A DNA stretch of 64,000 nt from Phyllobacterium sp. 21LDTY02-6 (GTDB lineage: Bacteria > Pseudomonadota > Alphaproteobacteria > Rhizobiales > Rhizobiaceae): contig NZ_JAMJWD020000003.1 in the NCBI RefSeq assembly GCF_023554255.2, positions 186,001 to 250,000 on the forward strand, read 5' to 3'. Position numbers and translations under genes: made by a program. Below, in pieces: positions 33,789 to 43,335 of this stretch. Positions within the stretch are counted from its first letter, which is position 1, and each line of letters opens with the position of its first letter. A model generated the notes under the pieces. It had not been told where the DNA came from, made no database searches, and saw only the letters and a list, made by a program, of their open reading frames with translations.

Positions 33789-33953
33789 GAGCGGCGCGTC
33801 TCCCTTTGGGCGCCCGGATCGGATCTGGCCCGGGTGGGCCCGGGCCCGTTTGACCTGGTCGTCTATCCGGCCGAGCGAGATTCCTTTAGCCGACTCATAC
33901 CACCTGGCGGCCGCGCCGCAAAGTCAGCGGCGTATCGGTCCCGGCGCCGTGGG

Positions 33954-34217
33954 CTAGCCACGGTTGACGAACTTGTTGAAACGGCTGGTGGAGCCATCCT
34001 CCGTTCGCTCCTGGTAGAGAAAGGCGAGCCTGTTCCTGTCGAATATCTCGAAGAATTCATCCCAGTCTATGCGCTCGAATTCCTCGTCCGGCTCGCCGAA
34101 ATCGATGCGCAGGATGCCGCCTTCGCCCTCGGCGCGGACCACCGAAGGATGGCCGCCCCGGGACTCGGCCCATTTGCGAATAGTACCGCGATTGGTTGTG
34201 GTACCCGAATTGCTCAT
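33954..34217 (-). CDS. Small conserved protein (often mislabelled glucan-branching enzyme)
   Basis: An 87-residue hydrophilic protein starting MSNSGTTTNRGTIRKWAE, with IDWDEFFEIFDRNRLAFLYQ in the middle and SRFNKFVNR at the end. This pattern is widespread in rhizobia as a small conserved protein, often misnamed 1,4-alpha-glucan branching enzyme; it is far too short to be one. A perfect AAGGAGG precedes ATG 34217; the frame continues further upstream but without a ribosome site. A GGAAC-N16-GGTT element at 34256-34280 suggests EcfG-type stress control. Function unknown. Confidence 0.72.
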   Translation of the reverse strand: MSNSGTTTNRGTIRKWAESRGGHPSVVRAEGEGGILRIDFGEPDEEFERIDWDEFFEIFDRNRLAFLYQERTEDGSTSRFNKFVNRG

Positions 34218-34255
34218 TGGAGCCTCCTTTGAGTTCCAGATCGTCTGTCTGGTAC

Positions 34256-34280
34256 AACCGCGATGGCGGATACTGGTTCC
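34256..34280 (-). promoter_or_regulatory. Possible EcfG-type general stress promoter
   Basis: On the reverse strand GGAAC is followed after 16 nt by GGTT, close to the alphaproteobacterial EcfG consensus (GGAAC, 16-17 nt, CGTT). It ends 39 bp upstream of the 34217 start. The same arrangement occurs at 34794-34818. Confidence 0.4.
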
Positions 34281-34420
34281 CCATCGCACGAAACGAGGGC
34301 TTCGTCACAAGGCTATGACGTTCGGCTGCTATGGTCTTGAACAAAGGGTGAAGCGAACAAATATCTGCGTCGCCGTGTCCGGCAATTCCCAGGAACAGCC
34401 CGTTCACCCATGCGGAGGAT

Positions 34421-34726
34421 ATGATGAACGAACGAATATTTGACCGGCCCGTCTTTGTCCGGGAGCGCCCTTTCATCGTACGCGAGGTCGCCTCGCTCGA
34501 TGATGCGCTCGATTTTCTCGACCACTGGCCCGAAGCCGATCGTGGCCTTATCTACCAGACCGCCTGGAAGGCCTGCTGCGATGTTTTCGATGGCCACAAG
34601 CCCTTGCCTGTCGCGCGCCACGCCTTTGAAGGCTTTGCCAAGCGCGCCGGCATATTGGAGGATGCCGACGCCGTCCTGCCCTGGATGGGACGGGGGAAAG
34701 GCAGCAGCGGACGCACCAGCGTCTGA
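34421..34726 (+). CDS. DUF982 family protein
   Basis: A 101-residue protein of the DUF982 type, common and multicopy in Rhizobiales. Typical features are the opening FDRPVFVRERPFIVREVASL, then DDALDFLDHWPEADRGLIY and the alanine-rich ACCDVFDGHKPLPVARHAFEGFA segment. GGAGG lies upstream of a double ATG (34421/34424). No enzymatic motif is known; the family is cytosolic and of unknown function. It stands alone, 200 bp from the divergent small stress-type gene. Confidence 0.8.
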   Translation: MMNERIFDRPVFVRERPFIVREVASLDDALDFLDHWPEADRGLIYQTAWKACCDVFDGHKPLPVARHAFEGFAKRAGILEDADAVLPWMGRGKGSSGRTSV

Positions 34727-34793
34727 CCAATCCACATGGCCGCCATCGGCCAGCATCATCGGCAGCAGAAATCGTGCCTGCGCCGGATCGCCG

Positions 34794-34818
34794 GGAACAT
34801 TTCGACGCGGCGCCGGTT
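34794..34818 (+). promoter_or_regulatory. Possible EcfG-type general stress promoter
   Basis: GGAAC, 16 nt, GGTT, with the 3' element 33 bp upstream of the start codon at 34852. The spacing and variant -10 (GGTT in place of CGTT) are identical to those of the element at 34256-34280. Confidence 0.42.
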
Positions 34819-34851
34819 GCAGACAGGAGTTGAGGCACGAAGGAGCAGGCC

Positions 34852-35097
34852 ATGGCACATGCCGACAAGAAACACTCCGGCCGCGGATCGCAAGGCAAGG
34901 GCACCGGCGGCGGCGCGATGACCGACGAGCAGGACGTGACCGAGATCGCGCCGAATACGGTCCTGTCGAATCGTGACAAGGCGCAGCACTCGCGCGAACG
35001 GGGTGCGGATGGAAAGTGGATCGAGACCGAGCAATATCACCAGCATACTGCCAACAAGACCGAGGAACCGCTGGACCGCAAGCCGGAGCGGAAATAG
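34852..35097 (+). CDS. Small hydrophilic protein, probable stress-related
   Basis: An 81-residue, glycine- and charge-rich protein without hydrophobic core (HADKKHSGRGSQGKGTGGGA at the start; SRERGADGKWIETEQYHQH later). It is probably intrinsically disordered. An AAGGAG lies seven bases before ATG. The composition and the upstream GGAAC-N16-GGTT element resemble general-stress proteins of rhizobia, but no family function is known. It precedes the glutathione S-transferase gene by 56 bp and could share a transcript with it. Confidence 0.65.
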   Translation: MAHADKKHSGRGSQGKGTGGGAMTDEQDVTEIAPNTVLSNRDKAQHSRERGADGKWIETEQYHQHTANKTEEPLDRKPERK

Positions 35098-35153
35098 GCT
35101 GGCCACGGCGCGCGCAAGCCGGCGCGATCGAACCGCAGCGAGGGTAATTGCAA

Positions 35154-35783
35154 ATGGGAAAATATGTCCTGATCGGCTCCCGGGGCTGCGGCTCCGCCAT
35201 CATCGAACTCGCCATGCTGCAGGCGGGTGCGGAGTATGAGCTCGAGGAGATCCCCTATCTCGAACCGGGGCCGGATCGCGACAGATTGCTGGAGCTGAAC
35301 CCTCTCGGACAGGTGCCGACGCTGATCATGCCAAGCGGCGAAATCCTGACGGAAAGCGCCGCGATCATACTCCACCTGGCCGACACATTTCCCGATGCCG
35401 AACTTGCACCCTCAGTTGCGGACAAGCAGCGGCCGGCGTTCCTGCGATGGTTGATCTTCATCGTCAGCGAAATTTATCCGACGTGGAATTACAGCGACGA
35501 TCCCGCGCGGTGGCAATTGCCGGAAGCGAACCACAAGCGCTACCGGAAGGCGCTGGAGGATCATCGCCTCGACCTCTGGCGGCAGGTCGAGGACGTGGCG
35601 GATACGCCGTATTTCCTCGGCTCGGACCCGAGCGCACTCGACCTCTATATCGCGGTGATGCGGAACTGGACCCCGGGCGGCGACACGTTTCGCCGCCTGT
35701 TCCCGAAACTGACGGATATTGCCGACAATATTGCCGGACAGGACCTGTTCGGGAACGTGCTACGCAGGAATTCCGGCGAATAG
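35154..35783 (+). CDS. Glutathione S-transferase family protein
   Basis: A 209-residue cytosolic protein with an N-terminal thioredoxin-like domain (YVLIGSRGCGSAIIELAM). The glutathione-binding NPLGQVPTL loop and the TESAAIILHLAD motif are clear. The helical C-terminal domain carries SALDLYIAVM, the family's capping motif. The first-domain SRGCGS offers a serine or cysteine as possible catalytic residue. ATG 35154 is preferred over an in-frame TTG 35148. It probably conjugates glutathione to electrophiles or reduces peroxides; the exact subclass is unclear. Confidence 0.85.
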   Translation: MGKYVLIGSRGCGSAIIELAMLQAGAEYELEEIPYLEPGPDRDRLLELNPLGQVPTLIMPSGEILTESAAIILHLADTFPDAELAPSVADKQRPAFLRWLIFIVSEIYPTWNYSDDPARWQLPEANHKRYRKALEDHRLDLWRQVEDVADTPYFLGSDPSALDLYIAVMRNWTPGGDTFRRLFPKLTDIADNIAGQDLFGNVLRRNSGE

Positions 35784-35790
35784 GATGAAA

Positions 35791-35812
35791 AGAGGCCCGC
35801 GAACGGGCCTCT
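35791..35812 (-). terminator. Intrinsic terminator for groESL, possibly bidirectional
   Basis: Nine-bp stem AGAGGCCCG / CGGGCCTCT with a CGAA loop. Read on the reverse strand it lies 8 bp after the groEL stop and is followed by TTTTC, a good intrinsic terminator. The GST gene converges on it from the other side. Confidence 0.82.
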
Positions 35813-35819
35813 CCGGTGA

Positions 35820-37454
<1,635 letters not shown>

Positions 37455-37491
37455 TCACTCCTCTTTGGCAGCAATATTGACTGTCCTGTTC

Positions 37492-37806
37492 TCAAGCGGC
37501 CTTTTGCCCGACGACTTCCGCATCGATGATGCCAAGCACGTCGCTTTCCTTCATGATCAACAGGTCCTCGCCATTGAGCTTGATCTCGGTGCCGGACCAT
37601 TTGCCGAACAGGATGCGGTCTCCCGCCTTCACGTCCAGCGGCTGCACCTGACCCGATTCATTGCGAGCGCCGCGACCGACCGCGATCACCTCGCCCTCCT
37701 GCGGCTTTTCCTGCGCCGTGTCGGGGATGATGATTCCGCCGGCGGATTTCGACGTCGATTCGACCCGCCTGACGAGTATGCGATCGTGAAGTGGTTGGAA
37801 CGTCAT
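37492..37806 (-). CDS. groS: Co-chaperonin GroES
   Basis: A 104-residue co-chaperonin that caps GroEL. It opens [17 protein letters not shown], and the mobile loop [19 protein letters not shown] is present with the conserved GGIIIP. The C-terminal half has [19 protein letters not shown] 37806 has AGGAGG seven bases upstream. The frame continues upstream without initiation signals. A partly degenerate CIRCE element lies 145 bp upstream, consistent with HrcA repression. Confidence 0.96.
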   Translation of the reverse strand: MTFQPLHDRILVRRVESTSKSAGGIIIPDTAQEKPQEGEVIAVGRGARNESGQVQPLDVKAGDRILFGKWSGTEIKLNGEDLLIMKESDVLGIIDAEVVGQKAA

Positions 37807-37950
37807 GTTTTCCTCCTGGACAAACAATAATGAACATCGCCCTCCGAGATCCTGCCGGTTCTCCGAAGGGCCGCCGATCCTTGTGCAAGCGATCGGCGCA
37901 GGTGATCTGGTTTGGCCATGTTTCGATTTCAAGAGCCTGGCGAGGAAAAA

Positions 37951-37977
37951 TTAGCACTCGCCTCGGAATGCTGCCAA
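37951..37977 (-). promoter_or_regulatory. CIRCE-like HrcA operator, one half degenerate
   Basis: One half TTAGCACTC is a perfect CIRCE half. After the standard 9-nt spacer, the other half TGCTGCCAA keeps only 5 of 9 positions of GAGTGCTAA. The spacing and location upstream of groES support a HrcA site with lowered affinity. Confidence 0.55.
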
Positions 37978-38082
37978 CATGCTGATAAACAACATGAATT
38001 ACTCGTTCGTCGGCCAAGTTTTTCTTGATCGAATCGCTGGAAGTTGGCACGATTCATCCATTGGCAATGGAGGTTGTTCCTG

Positions 38083-38355
38083 ATGAGCTTCACGTCGAAT
38101 TTCGAGCGCCAATTGCAGGGATATGGCTTGACCACCGCGCATATCCTCTATCGGCGGCCAGACTTCAAATCCCTGCTGCAGACCTATATCTGGCAGGACT
38201 ACGATCTGGCCCCGGATTTCCCGGAAATGCGCAAATTCCTGGAGTTCTGGCAGGAAAAACTGGAAGGACCGCTGCATTCGATCCGTTTCACGCATCAGCG
38301 CCTGATCGGGCCGAACGAATGGCGCAAGGTCGACGGAGAAATCATGCTGCACTGA
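38083..38355 (+). CDS. Usg family protein
   Basis: A 90-residue protein matching the alphaproteobacterial Usg family by its opening (MSFTSNFERQLQGYGLTTAH), ILYRRPDFKSLLQTYIWQDYD and the closing LEGPLHSIRF. ATG 38083 has GGAGG nine bases upstream; an ATG at 38044 would give 13 extra residues without a ribosome site. Usg proteins are short, cytosolic and of unknown biochemical function. The gene runs convergent to the PotABCD-like transporter operon with a 12-bp gap. Confidence 0.85.
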   Translation: MSFTSNFERQLQGYGLTTAHILYRRPDFKSLLQTYIWQDYDLAPDFPEMRKFLEFWQEKLEGPLHSIRFTHQRLIGPNEWRKVDGEIMLH

Positions 38356-38367
38356 CGCAGCCGGGCT

Positions 38368-39156
38368 TCAGGCCTGGCCCTGCCGCATGCCGCGCGCAAA
38401 GCGCATGATGAGCGCAAGCAGGATCGTGCCGAGAATGAACACGAAGGCCACGGCGGCAATTGCCGGGCTGATATTCTCGCGGATCGTCGAAAACATCTGC
38501 CGTGCGAGCGTCCGCTGATTGGGCCCGGCGACGAACAGCGTCAGCACCACCTCGTCGAGCGAGGTCGCGAAGGCGAAGACCGCACCGGACAATATGCCCG
38601 GCAGGGCCAGCGGCAGGGTGACTTTCCGCAATACGGTCGTCGGGGAAGCGCCAAGGCTGGCCGCCGCCTGTTCCAGCCGCCGGTCGATCCCCTGCAGGGC
38701 GGCGAGGACATTGACGACGACGAACGGCACCGCCACCACCGTATGGGCGACGATGACGCCGATATAGCTGTTGGTGAGACTATACTGCGCGAACATCAGC
38801 TGCATGCCGACACCGAGCACCACCGCCGGCACCACCAGCGGCAGCAGGAACAGCGTCTTGATCGTGGCCAGCAGGAGCGAGAGCCGTTTCTCCCTCAGGC
38901 CGAGCGCGCTGACCGTGCCGAGAAGGGTGGCGAGCAGCGTCGTGCCAAGCCCGATGATCAGGCTGTTGACGATCGACCGGCGCCACACATCCGCCGTGAC
39001 CAGTTCCTCGAACCAGCGGGTGGAATAGGCCGGGATCGGGTAGTTGAGGAAGACGCTGTCGGTAAAGGCCAGCGGCAGGATGGCGATGAGCGGCGCGATC
39101 AGGAAGAATATCACCGCCGCGCCGAATATGAGCCGTGCAAGAGGCAATGTCTTCAT
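38368..39156 (-). CDS. ABC transporter permease (PotC/YdcV-like)
   Basis: A 262-residue inner-membrane permease of the spermidine/putrescine type, with about six helices. The EAA loop that docks the ATPase is EQAAASLGASPTTVLRKVTLPLALPG near residue 165. ATG 39156 has GGGAGG upstream and overlaps the stop of the partner permease (ATGA). It is the last gene of the unit SBP-ATPase-permease-permease. The cargo is likely a small cationic or polyol-like compound; PotABCD-like systems have varied substrates. Confidence 0.88.
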   Translation of the reverse strand: MKTLPLARLIFGAAVIFFLIAPLIAILPLAFTDSVFLNYPIPAYSTRWFEELVTADVWRRSIVNSLIIGLGTTLLATLLGTVSALGLREKRLSLLLATIKTLFLLPLVVPAVVLGVGMQLMFAQYSLTNSYIGVIVAHTVVAVPFVVVNVLAALQGIDRRLEQAAASLGASPTTVLRKVTLPLALPGILSGAVFAFATSLDEVVLTLFVAGPNQRTLARQMFSTIRENISPAIAAVAFVFILGTILLALIMRFARGMRQGQA

Positions 39157-40328
39157 GCCCGCGCCTCCCTTTCGGACGAAAGGCGAAGGTAGATGGCGTA
39201 GAGGATCATGGTGGCGACCAGCAGCACCAGGCCGAGCGCTCCCGCCATGCCCCAATTCGCCGCGCCGGTGGCGTAATAGGCGATGACGGAGCTGATCATC
39301 TGGTCCTTGGCGCCGCCGATGAGCGCCGGCGTGATGTAATAGCCGAGCGCGGTCATGAAGACGAGAAGCGAGCCGGACACCACGCCGCGCAGCGACAGCG
39401 GCAGCAGCACATGGAAGAAGGCGCGCAGCGGATGGGCACCGAGCGACGCCGCCGCGGGCATCAGATTGCGCGGTATGCCGATCAGCACGCTGAAGATCGG
39501 CAGCACCATGAAGGGCAGCAGCACATGGGTCATGGCGATGACGACGCCGACCCGGTTGAAGATCAGCGGCAGCGGCGCCGAAACGATGCCGAGCTGCATC
39601 AATGCCGAATTGATCAACCCCCTGTCCTGCAGCAGAATGAACCAGGCGGCGGTGCGCACCAGAAGCGAGGTCCACAGCGGCAGCAGGACGGCCCCGAGCA
39701 GCAATTGGCGTTTCCAGCCATCGACCGACGCCGCGATCATCGCATAGGGAAGACCGATCAGCGCGCAGGCGATGGTCACCGTCAGCGCCATCAGGAAAGT
39801 GCGCAGCATGATCGCCCGGTTGGCCGAGGCACCGGCCGGCAGCGCCTCGATCTCGCCGGAAGCATCGCGCTGCAGATCGACGGCGGCGAGCAGATTGCGG
39901 TCCGTTATGCTGGAAGCTGCCGCAACGCTGACGGCGCGCCAATAGGCGGGGTCGGCCCAGCGCTTGTCGATGCCGACAAGATCGGCATTGTCGGCATTCT
40001 CCTTCACCGCCGTGCGGGTCTTGCCCATCAGCGTGCGAAAGCCGGATTTGGCGCTGTTGAGCCGGCGGACGAGATCGCCGAACAGCTGGTCGTCCTCGAT
40101 CTGCCGGATATCATTGGCGAGCGCCGCCTGCATCTCGGTCGTCGGCGGGCTGGAATTGTCCCAGCCGGCGACGGCGCTGGCCGTTTCGGGCAGGGCCCGG
40201 GCCGCAACAGGATCGGAAACGGCCGATTTCATCATCGTCGCCAGCGGCATGGCGAAGAAGACGACAAGAAACAGCAGCAGCGGCGCCACCAGCAAGAGCG
40301 GGACCAGGCGTCCGTAGCGCGGCTTCAT
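39153..40328 (-). CDS. ABC transporter permease (PotB-like) with large periplasmic insertion
   Basis: A 391-residue permease, about 100 residues longer than typical PotB. The extra length sits between the first helix (LVPLLLVAPLLLFLVVFF) and the second (near residue 180). It is a hydrophilic, alanine-rich stretch including NDIRQIEDDQLFGDLVRRLN, expected on the periplasmic side. The EAA loop is AAASLGAHPLRAFFHVLLPLSL near 300. ATG 40328 overlaps the ATPase stop by 4 bp. Longer PotB-like permeases of this kind occur in other Rhizobiales opine/polyamine-type transporters. Confidence 0.87.
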   Translation of the reverse strand: MKPRYGRLVPLLLVAPLLLFLVVFFAMPLATMMKSAVSDPVAARALPETASAVAGWDNSSPPTTEMQAALANDIRQIEDDQLFGDLVRRLNSAKSGFRTLMGKTRTAVKENADNADLVGIDKRWADPAYWRAVSVAAASSITDRNLLAAVDLQRDASGEIEALPAGASANRAIMLRTFLMALTVTIACALIGLPYAMIAASVDGWKRQLLLGAVLLPLWTSLLVRTAAWFILLQDRGLINSALMQLGIVSAPLPLIFNRVGVVIAMTHVLLPFMVLPIFSVLIGIPRNLMPAAASLGAHPLRAFFHVLLPLSLRGVVSGSLLVFMTALGYYITPALIGGAKDQMISSVIAYYATGAANWGMAGALGLVLLVATMILYAIYLRLSSEREARA

Positions 40329-41392
40329 TGCCGGATCACCCAGCAATCGGCCGGCTGGAAGGAAAGGTCGACCGCGGCGCCGACAGCCGGCGGCTGCGCG
40401 CTTCGATCGGTCTTGGCGACGAAGGACGCGCCCTCGCAGGACAGCAGCAACCGCAGGTGATCGCCGTGATAGACGATGTCGGAGACCGTCGCACGCAGGG
40501 TGTTCGCCGGGCCGGCGGCGGGCCGCAGCTTGATCCGCTCGGGACGGATCGACAGGCAGACGCGCTCGTCGGGCGCATAATCCTGGCTCGATTCCACCAT
40601 GATCTCCTGGCCGCCCGCCAGTTCCACCCGCGCCGTGCCGCCATCGGATTTCCGGATGGGCCCGTTGACGAGGTTGGTCTCGCCGATGAACTCCGCGACG
40701 AAGCGCGTGTTCGGATGATCGTAGATTTCCGCAGGCCCGCCGATCTGCTCGATCTTGCCGCGATTGAATATGGCGATCCGGTCCGACATGGTCAGCGCCT
40801 CGGATTGATCATGCGTGACGAATACGATCGTCAGGCCGAGGCGGCGGTGCAGCTCGCGAATGTCCAGTTGCATCTGCTCGCGCAGCTGCTTGTCCAGCGC
40901 GCCGAGCGGCTCGTCCATCAGCACGACTTCCGGCTCGAAGATCAGCGCCCGCGCCAGCGCCACGCGCTGCTGCTGGCCGCCCGACAATTGCGACGGACGC
41001 CGGTCGGACAGCGCATCCATCTGCACCATGTCCAGCGCCTTCTTCACCCGCTCGGCCGTTTCGGCCCTGGCGGCACCGCGCATCTTCAGCGGGAAGCCGA
41101 TATTCTCCGACACCGTCATGTGCGGGAACAGCGCATAATTCTGGAAGACCACGCCCATGTTGCGCTTGTGCGGCGGCAGCCCGTCGATCCGCTTGCCATC
41201 GGCCCAGATCGTGCCGCTTGTCGGATTCTCGAAACCCGCCAGCATCATCAGGATGGTGGTCTTGCCGGAACCCGAAGGCCCGAGCAGACTGACGAACTCC
41301 CCCCGTTCGATCTCCAGATCAAGCCCCTCGACGACGGTAAGCGCGCCGAAAGATTTGGTAACGCCCTCCAAGCGGATGAATGGGTTGCTCAT
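40325..41392 (-). CDS. ABC transporter ATP-binding protein (PotA-like)
   Basis: A 355-residue cytosolic ATPase. Walker A is GPSGSGKTT near residue 40, the Q-loop is VFQNYALFPH, the signature is LSGGQQQR near 135 and Walker B is VLMDEPLGALD. A C-terminal TOBE domain (RPERIKLRP ... DIVYHGDHLRL) marks the spermidine/iron/sugar ABC class. ATG 41392 has AGGA upstream; the longer frame from 41443 overlaps a strong hairpin and lacks a ribosome site. It energises the two permeases that follow. Confidence 0.92.
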   Translation of the reverse strand: MSNPFIRLEGVTKSFGALTVVEGLDLEIERGEFVSLLGPSGSGKTTILMMLAGFENPTSGTIWADGKRIDGLPPHKRNMGVVFQNYALFPHMTVSENIGFPLKMRGAARAETAERVKKALDMVQMDALSDRRPSQLSGGQQQRVALARALIFEPEVVLMDEPLGALDKQLREQMQLDIRELHRRLGLTIVFVTHDQSEALTMSDRIAIFNRGKIEQIGGPAEIYDHPNTRFVAEFIGETNLVNGPIRKSDGGTARVELAGGQEIMVESSQDYAPDERVCLSIRPERIKLRPAAGPANTLRATVSDIVYHGDHLRLLLSCEGASFVAKTDRSAQPPAVGAAVDLSFQPADCWVIRQ

Positions 41393-41422
41393 CGATGTCG
41401 GTCCTGACTTTGTACAATGTCC

Positions 41423-41450
41423 CGCAACGGTGCGGCGTCGCACCGTTGCG
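41423..41450 (-). other. Intercistronic 12-bp hairpin between SBP and ATPase genes
   Basis: Perfect stem CGCAACGGTGCG / CGCACCGTTGCG with a GCGT loop in the 99-bp gap of the transporter operon. No U tract follows on the reverse strand. Such hairpins after binding-protein genes stabilise the upstream message and raise binding-protein levels above those of the membrane parts. Confidence 0.65.
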
Positions 41451-41491
41451 TCGGCGAAGGGAAAGCGGTCAGCGCTCTTCCGTGCGGATCG

Positions 41492-42535
41492 TCATTGTGC
41501 AAGCCATGCGTTGAACCTCTGGGTCAAAGCTTCCGAATTGTCGGTCCAGAAATCGACATCGAGGGCGATGGCGTCCTTCAGATTGTCGGGCGCCGTCGGC
41601 AGCTCCGCCTGGTACTTTTCCGGCACGAGCTTGCCCGCCTCGGTATTCGGCAGGCCGTAGGCGATATATTCCGGCAGCTTCGACTGGTTGTCCGGCTCGC
41701 TGGCAAAGGCGATGAAATCCATCGCGGCGTCCTTGTTCGGGCTGTCCTTCAGGATGACCCAGCTGTCGATCGCATAGATGCTGCCCGGAAAGACGAAGCC
41801 GAAATGCTTGCCCTCGGTCCGGTTCAGGCCGCTGATGCGGCCATTATAGGCGGTGGTCATGACCACCTCGCCGGAAGAAAGCAGCTGCAATGGCTGCGCG
41901 CCTGCCTCCCACCATACGATGTTCGGCTTCAGTTCATCGAGCTTCTTGAACGCCCGGTCGACGCCTTCCGGCGTCGCGAGCAGCGAATAGACCTCTCCGG
42001 CTGCGACGCCATCGGCCATCAGTGCGAATTCAAGCGCATATTTGGCGCCCTTGCGCAGGCCGCGCTTGCCCGGAAATTTCGTCGTGTCCCAGAAATCCGC
42101 CCAGGATTTCGGCGCGTCCTTGAGCTTGTCGCCATCATAGGAAATGCCGGTGGACCAGACGATGGCGCCGACGCCGCATTCGTTGACGGCAGCGGGCAGA
42201 TATTTGGCTTCCCCGCCGAGCTTCTCCCAATCGATCTTTTCATAGATGCCATCGGCGCAGCCGAGCGCCAGTTCCTCGGATTCGACCTGGATGGCATCCC
42301 AGTTCGGCACGCCGGCCTTTACCTTGGCCTGCAGGACGCCGTAGCCGCCGTCCCAGCTCTCGTCCAGCACGGGCTTGCCGAGCTTCTTCGAAAAAGGCTC
42401 GAAATAGATTTTCCGCTGGGCGTCCTGATAGTTGCCTCCCCAGGACACCACCGTCAGGTCGCGGGCCTGCGCCGTCGTCGCCGCGCTGCCGGCGGTCAGA
42501 GCAAGCATGATCAAGGTTGCATTCAGAAGCTTCAT
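41492..42535 (-). CDS. Extracellular solute-binding protein (PotD-like)
   Basis: A 347-residue periplasmic binding protein. The signal peptide (MKLLNATLIMLALTAGSAAT, cleavage after AQA) precedes the mature DLTVVSWGGNYQDAQRK, the typical opening of family 1 PotD-like proteins. Internal motifs DSWVILKDSPNKDAAMDFI and WDAIQVE fit the fold. ATG 42535 has GGGGAA upstream. It is first in the transporter operon, with an XRE-cupin regulator gene 106 bp further upstream on the same strand. The ligand is unknown. Confidence 0.9.
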   Translation of the reverse strand: MKLLNATLIMLALTAGSAATTAQARDLTVVSWGGNYQDAQRKIYFEPFSKKLGKPVLDESWDGGYGVLQAKVKAGVPNWDAIQVESEELALGCADGIYEKIDWEKLGGEAKYLPAAVNECGVGAIVWSTGISYDGDKLKDAPKSWADFWDTTKFPGKRGLRKGAKYALEFALMADGVAAGEVYSLLATPEGVDRAFKKLDELKPNIVWWEAGAQPLQLLSSGEVVMTTAYNGRISGLNRTEGKHFGFVFPGSIYAIDSWVILKDSPNKDAAMDFIAFASEPDNQSKLPEYIAYGLPNTEAGKLVPEKYQAELPTAPDNLKDAIALDVDFWTDNSEALTQRFNAWLAQ

Positions 42536-42640
42536 CGTCGTTCCCCTTTTTATTATGATGAACAGCAAGAAAACCACAGTTTGAGAGGATTGAAAGCACA
42601 TTTCCGGTCGGCGGTGAGAATAATCACCGATCGGGGCCGG

Positions 42641-43189
42641 CTAATAGGTCGGCGGCGTGATGGCGCTGAGGATTTCGCTCTTTTCCGTGCCGACATTGCG
42701 GAAGCGATGCGGCAGCCGGCTGTCGAAATAGTAGCCATCGCCTTTGCGGAGCACCTTCTTCTCGCCGCCGACCGTCACCTCCACCGCGCCGCTGATCACC
42801 ATGCCCGCCTCCTGCGCCGCGTGGGAGAAGGCCTCGCCGGTATCCGCGCCGACCGCATAGGTCTCGTGCAGCATGAGGAGCTGCCTGTTGGGGTGGTTGA
42901 GCCCGATCACCCGGTAGGAAACGGTCTCCACCTTGCCGATCTCCACCAGTTCCTCCGCCTGGTAGAACGGCGTATAGGGCAGGCTCGACTGCAGATCGCT
43001 GAAGAAGCCGGGCAAGGTCGTGCCGAGGGCATCGAGGACCGCCCCGAGCGTATCGACCGAAGGGCTCATCTTGTCGCGCTCGATCAGCGAGATGGTGGAA
43101 TGCGAAATGCCGGAACGCCCCGCCAGTTCGCGCACGCTCAGGTCGCGACGCCGCCGCATCTCGCGCAATTTGCTGCCGATCTTCGGCAT
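42641..43189 (-). CDS. XRE-cupin transcriptional regulator (PuuR-like)
   Basis: A 182-residue regulator with an N-terminal Cro/CI helix-turn-helix at ~6-60 (LREMRRRRDLSVRELAGRSG, ISHSTISLIERDK). A C-terminal cupin at ~105-178 includes the barrel motif GDGYYFDSRLPHRFRN. The layout matches PuuR-type regulators, in which the cupin senses the inducer. It lies upstream of the transporter operon on the same strand and divergent from the HisD-like gene, so it likely controls both. Confidence 0.87.
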   Translation of the reverse strand: MPKIGSKLREMRRRRDLSVRELAGRSGISHSTISLIERDKMSPSVDTLGAVLDALGTTLPGFFSDLQSSLPYTPFYQAEELVEIGKVETVSYRVIGLNHPNRQLLMLHETYAVGADTGEAFSHAAQEAGMVISGAVEVTVGGEKKVLRKGDGYYFDSRLPHRFRNVGTEKSEILSAITPPTY

Positions 43190-43300
43190 GAACAGCTCCC
43201 TCTCTCCTGTCGGTTTTCAATGCCCGGCCAGTTTTGCTGCTGGTGAGCATAATGAACAGTGCCGCTACCCCCGATTGCAGTCAAGGCGAGGCTGACTGAA

Positions 43301-43318
43301 TGTGACGCAGGTTTCACA
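43301..43318. promoter_or_regulatory. Inverted repeat TGTGA-N8-TCACA before the HisD-like gene
   Basis: Perfect 5-bp arms with an 8-nt centre, 17 bp before the start codon at 43336 and in the divergent region with the XRE-cupin gene. The spacing differs from a CRP site (N6). It could be an operator of the XRE-cupin regulator. Confidence 0.35.
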
Positions 43319-43335
43319 GGCAAGATGAGAACAGC

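Noticed and set aside
33789..33953. Pho box upstream of the phosphate transporter operon
   Set aside because: No pair of CTGTCAT-like direct repeats at 11-bp spacing was found.
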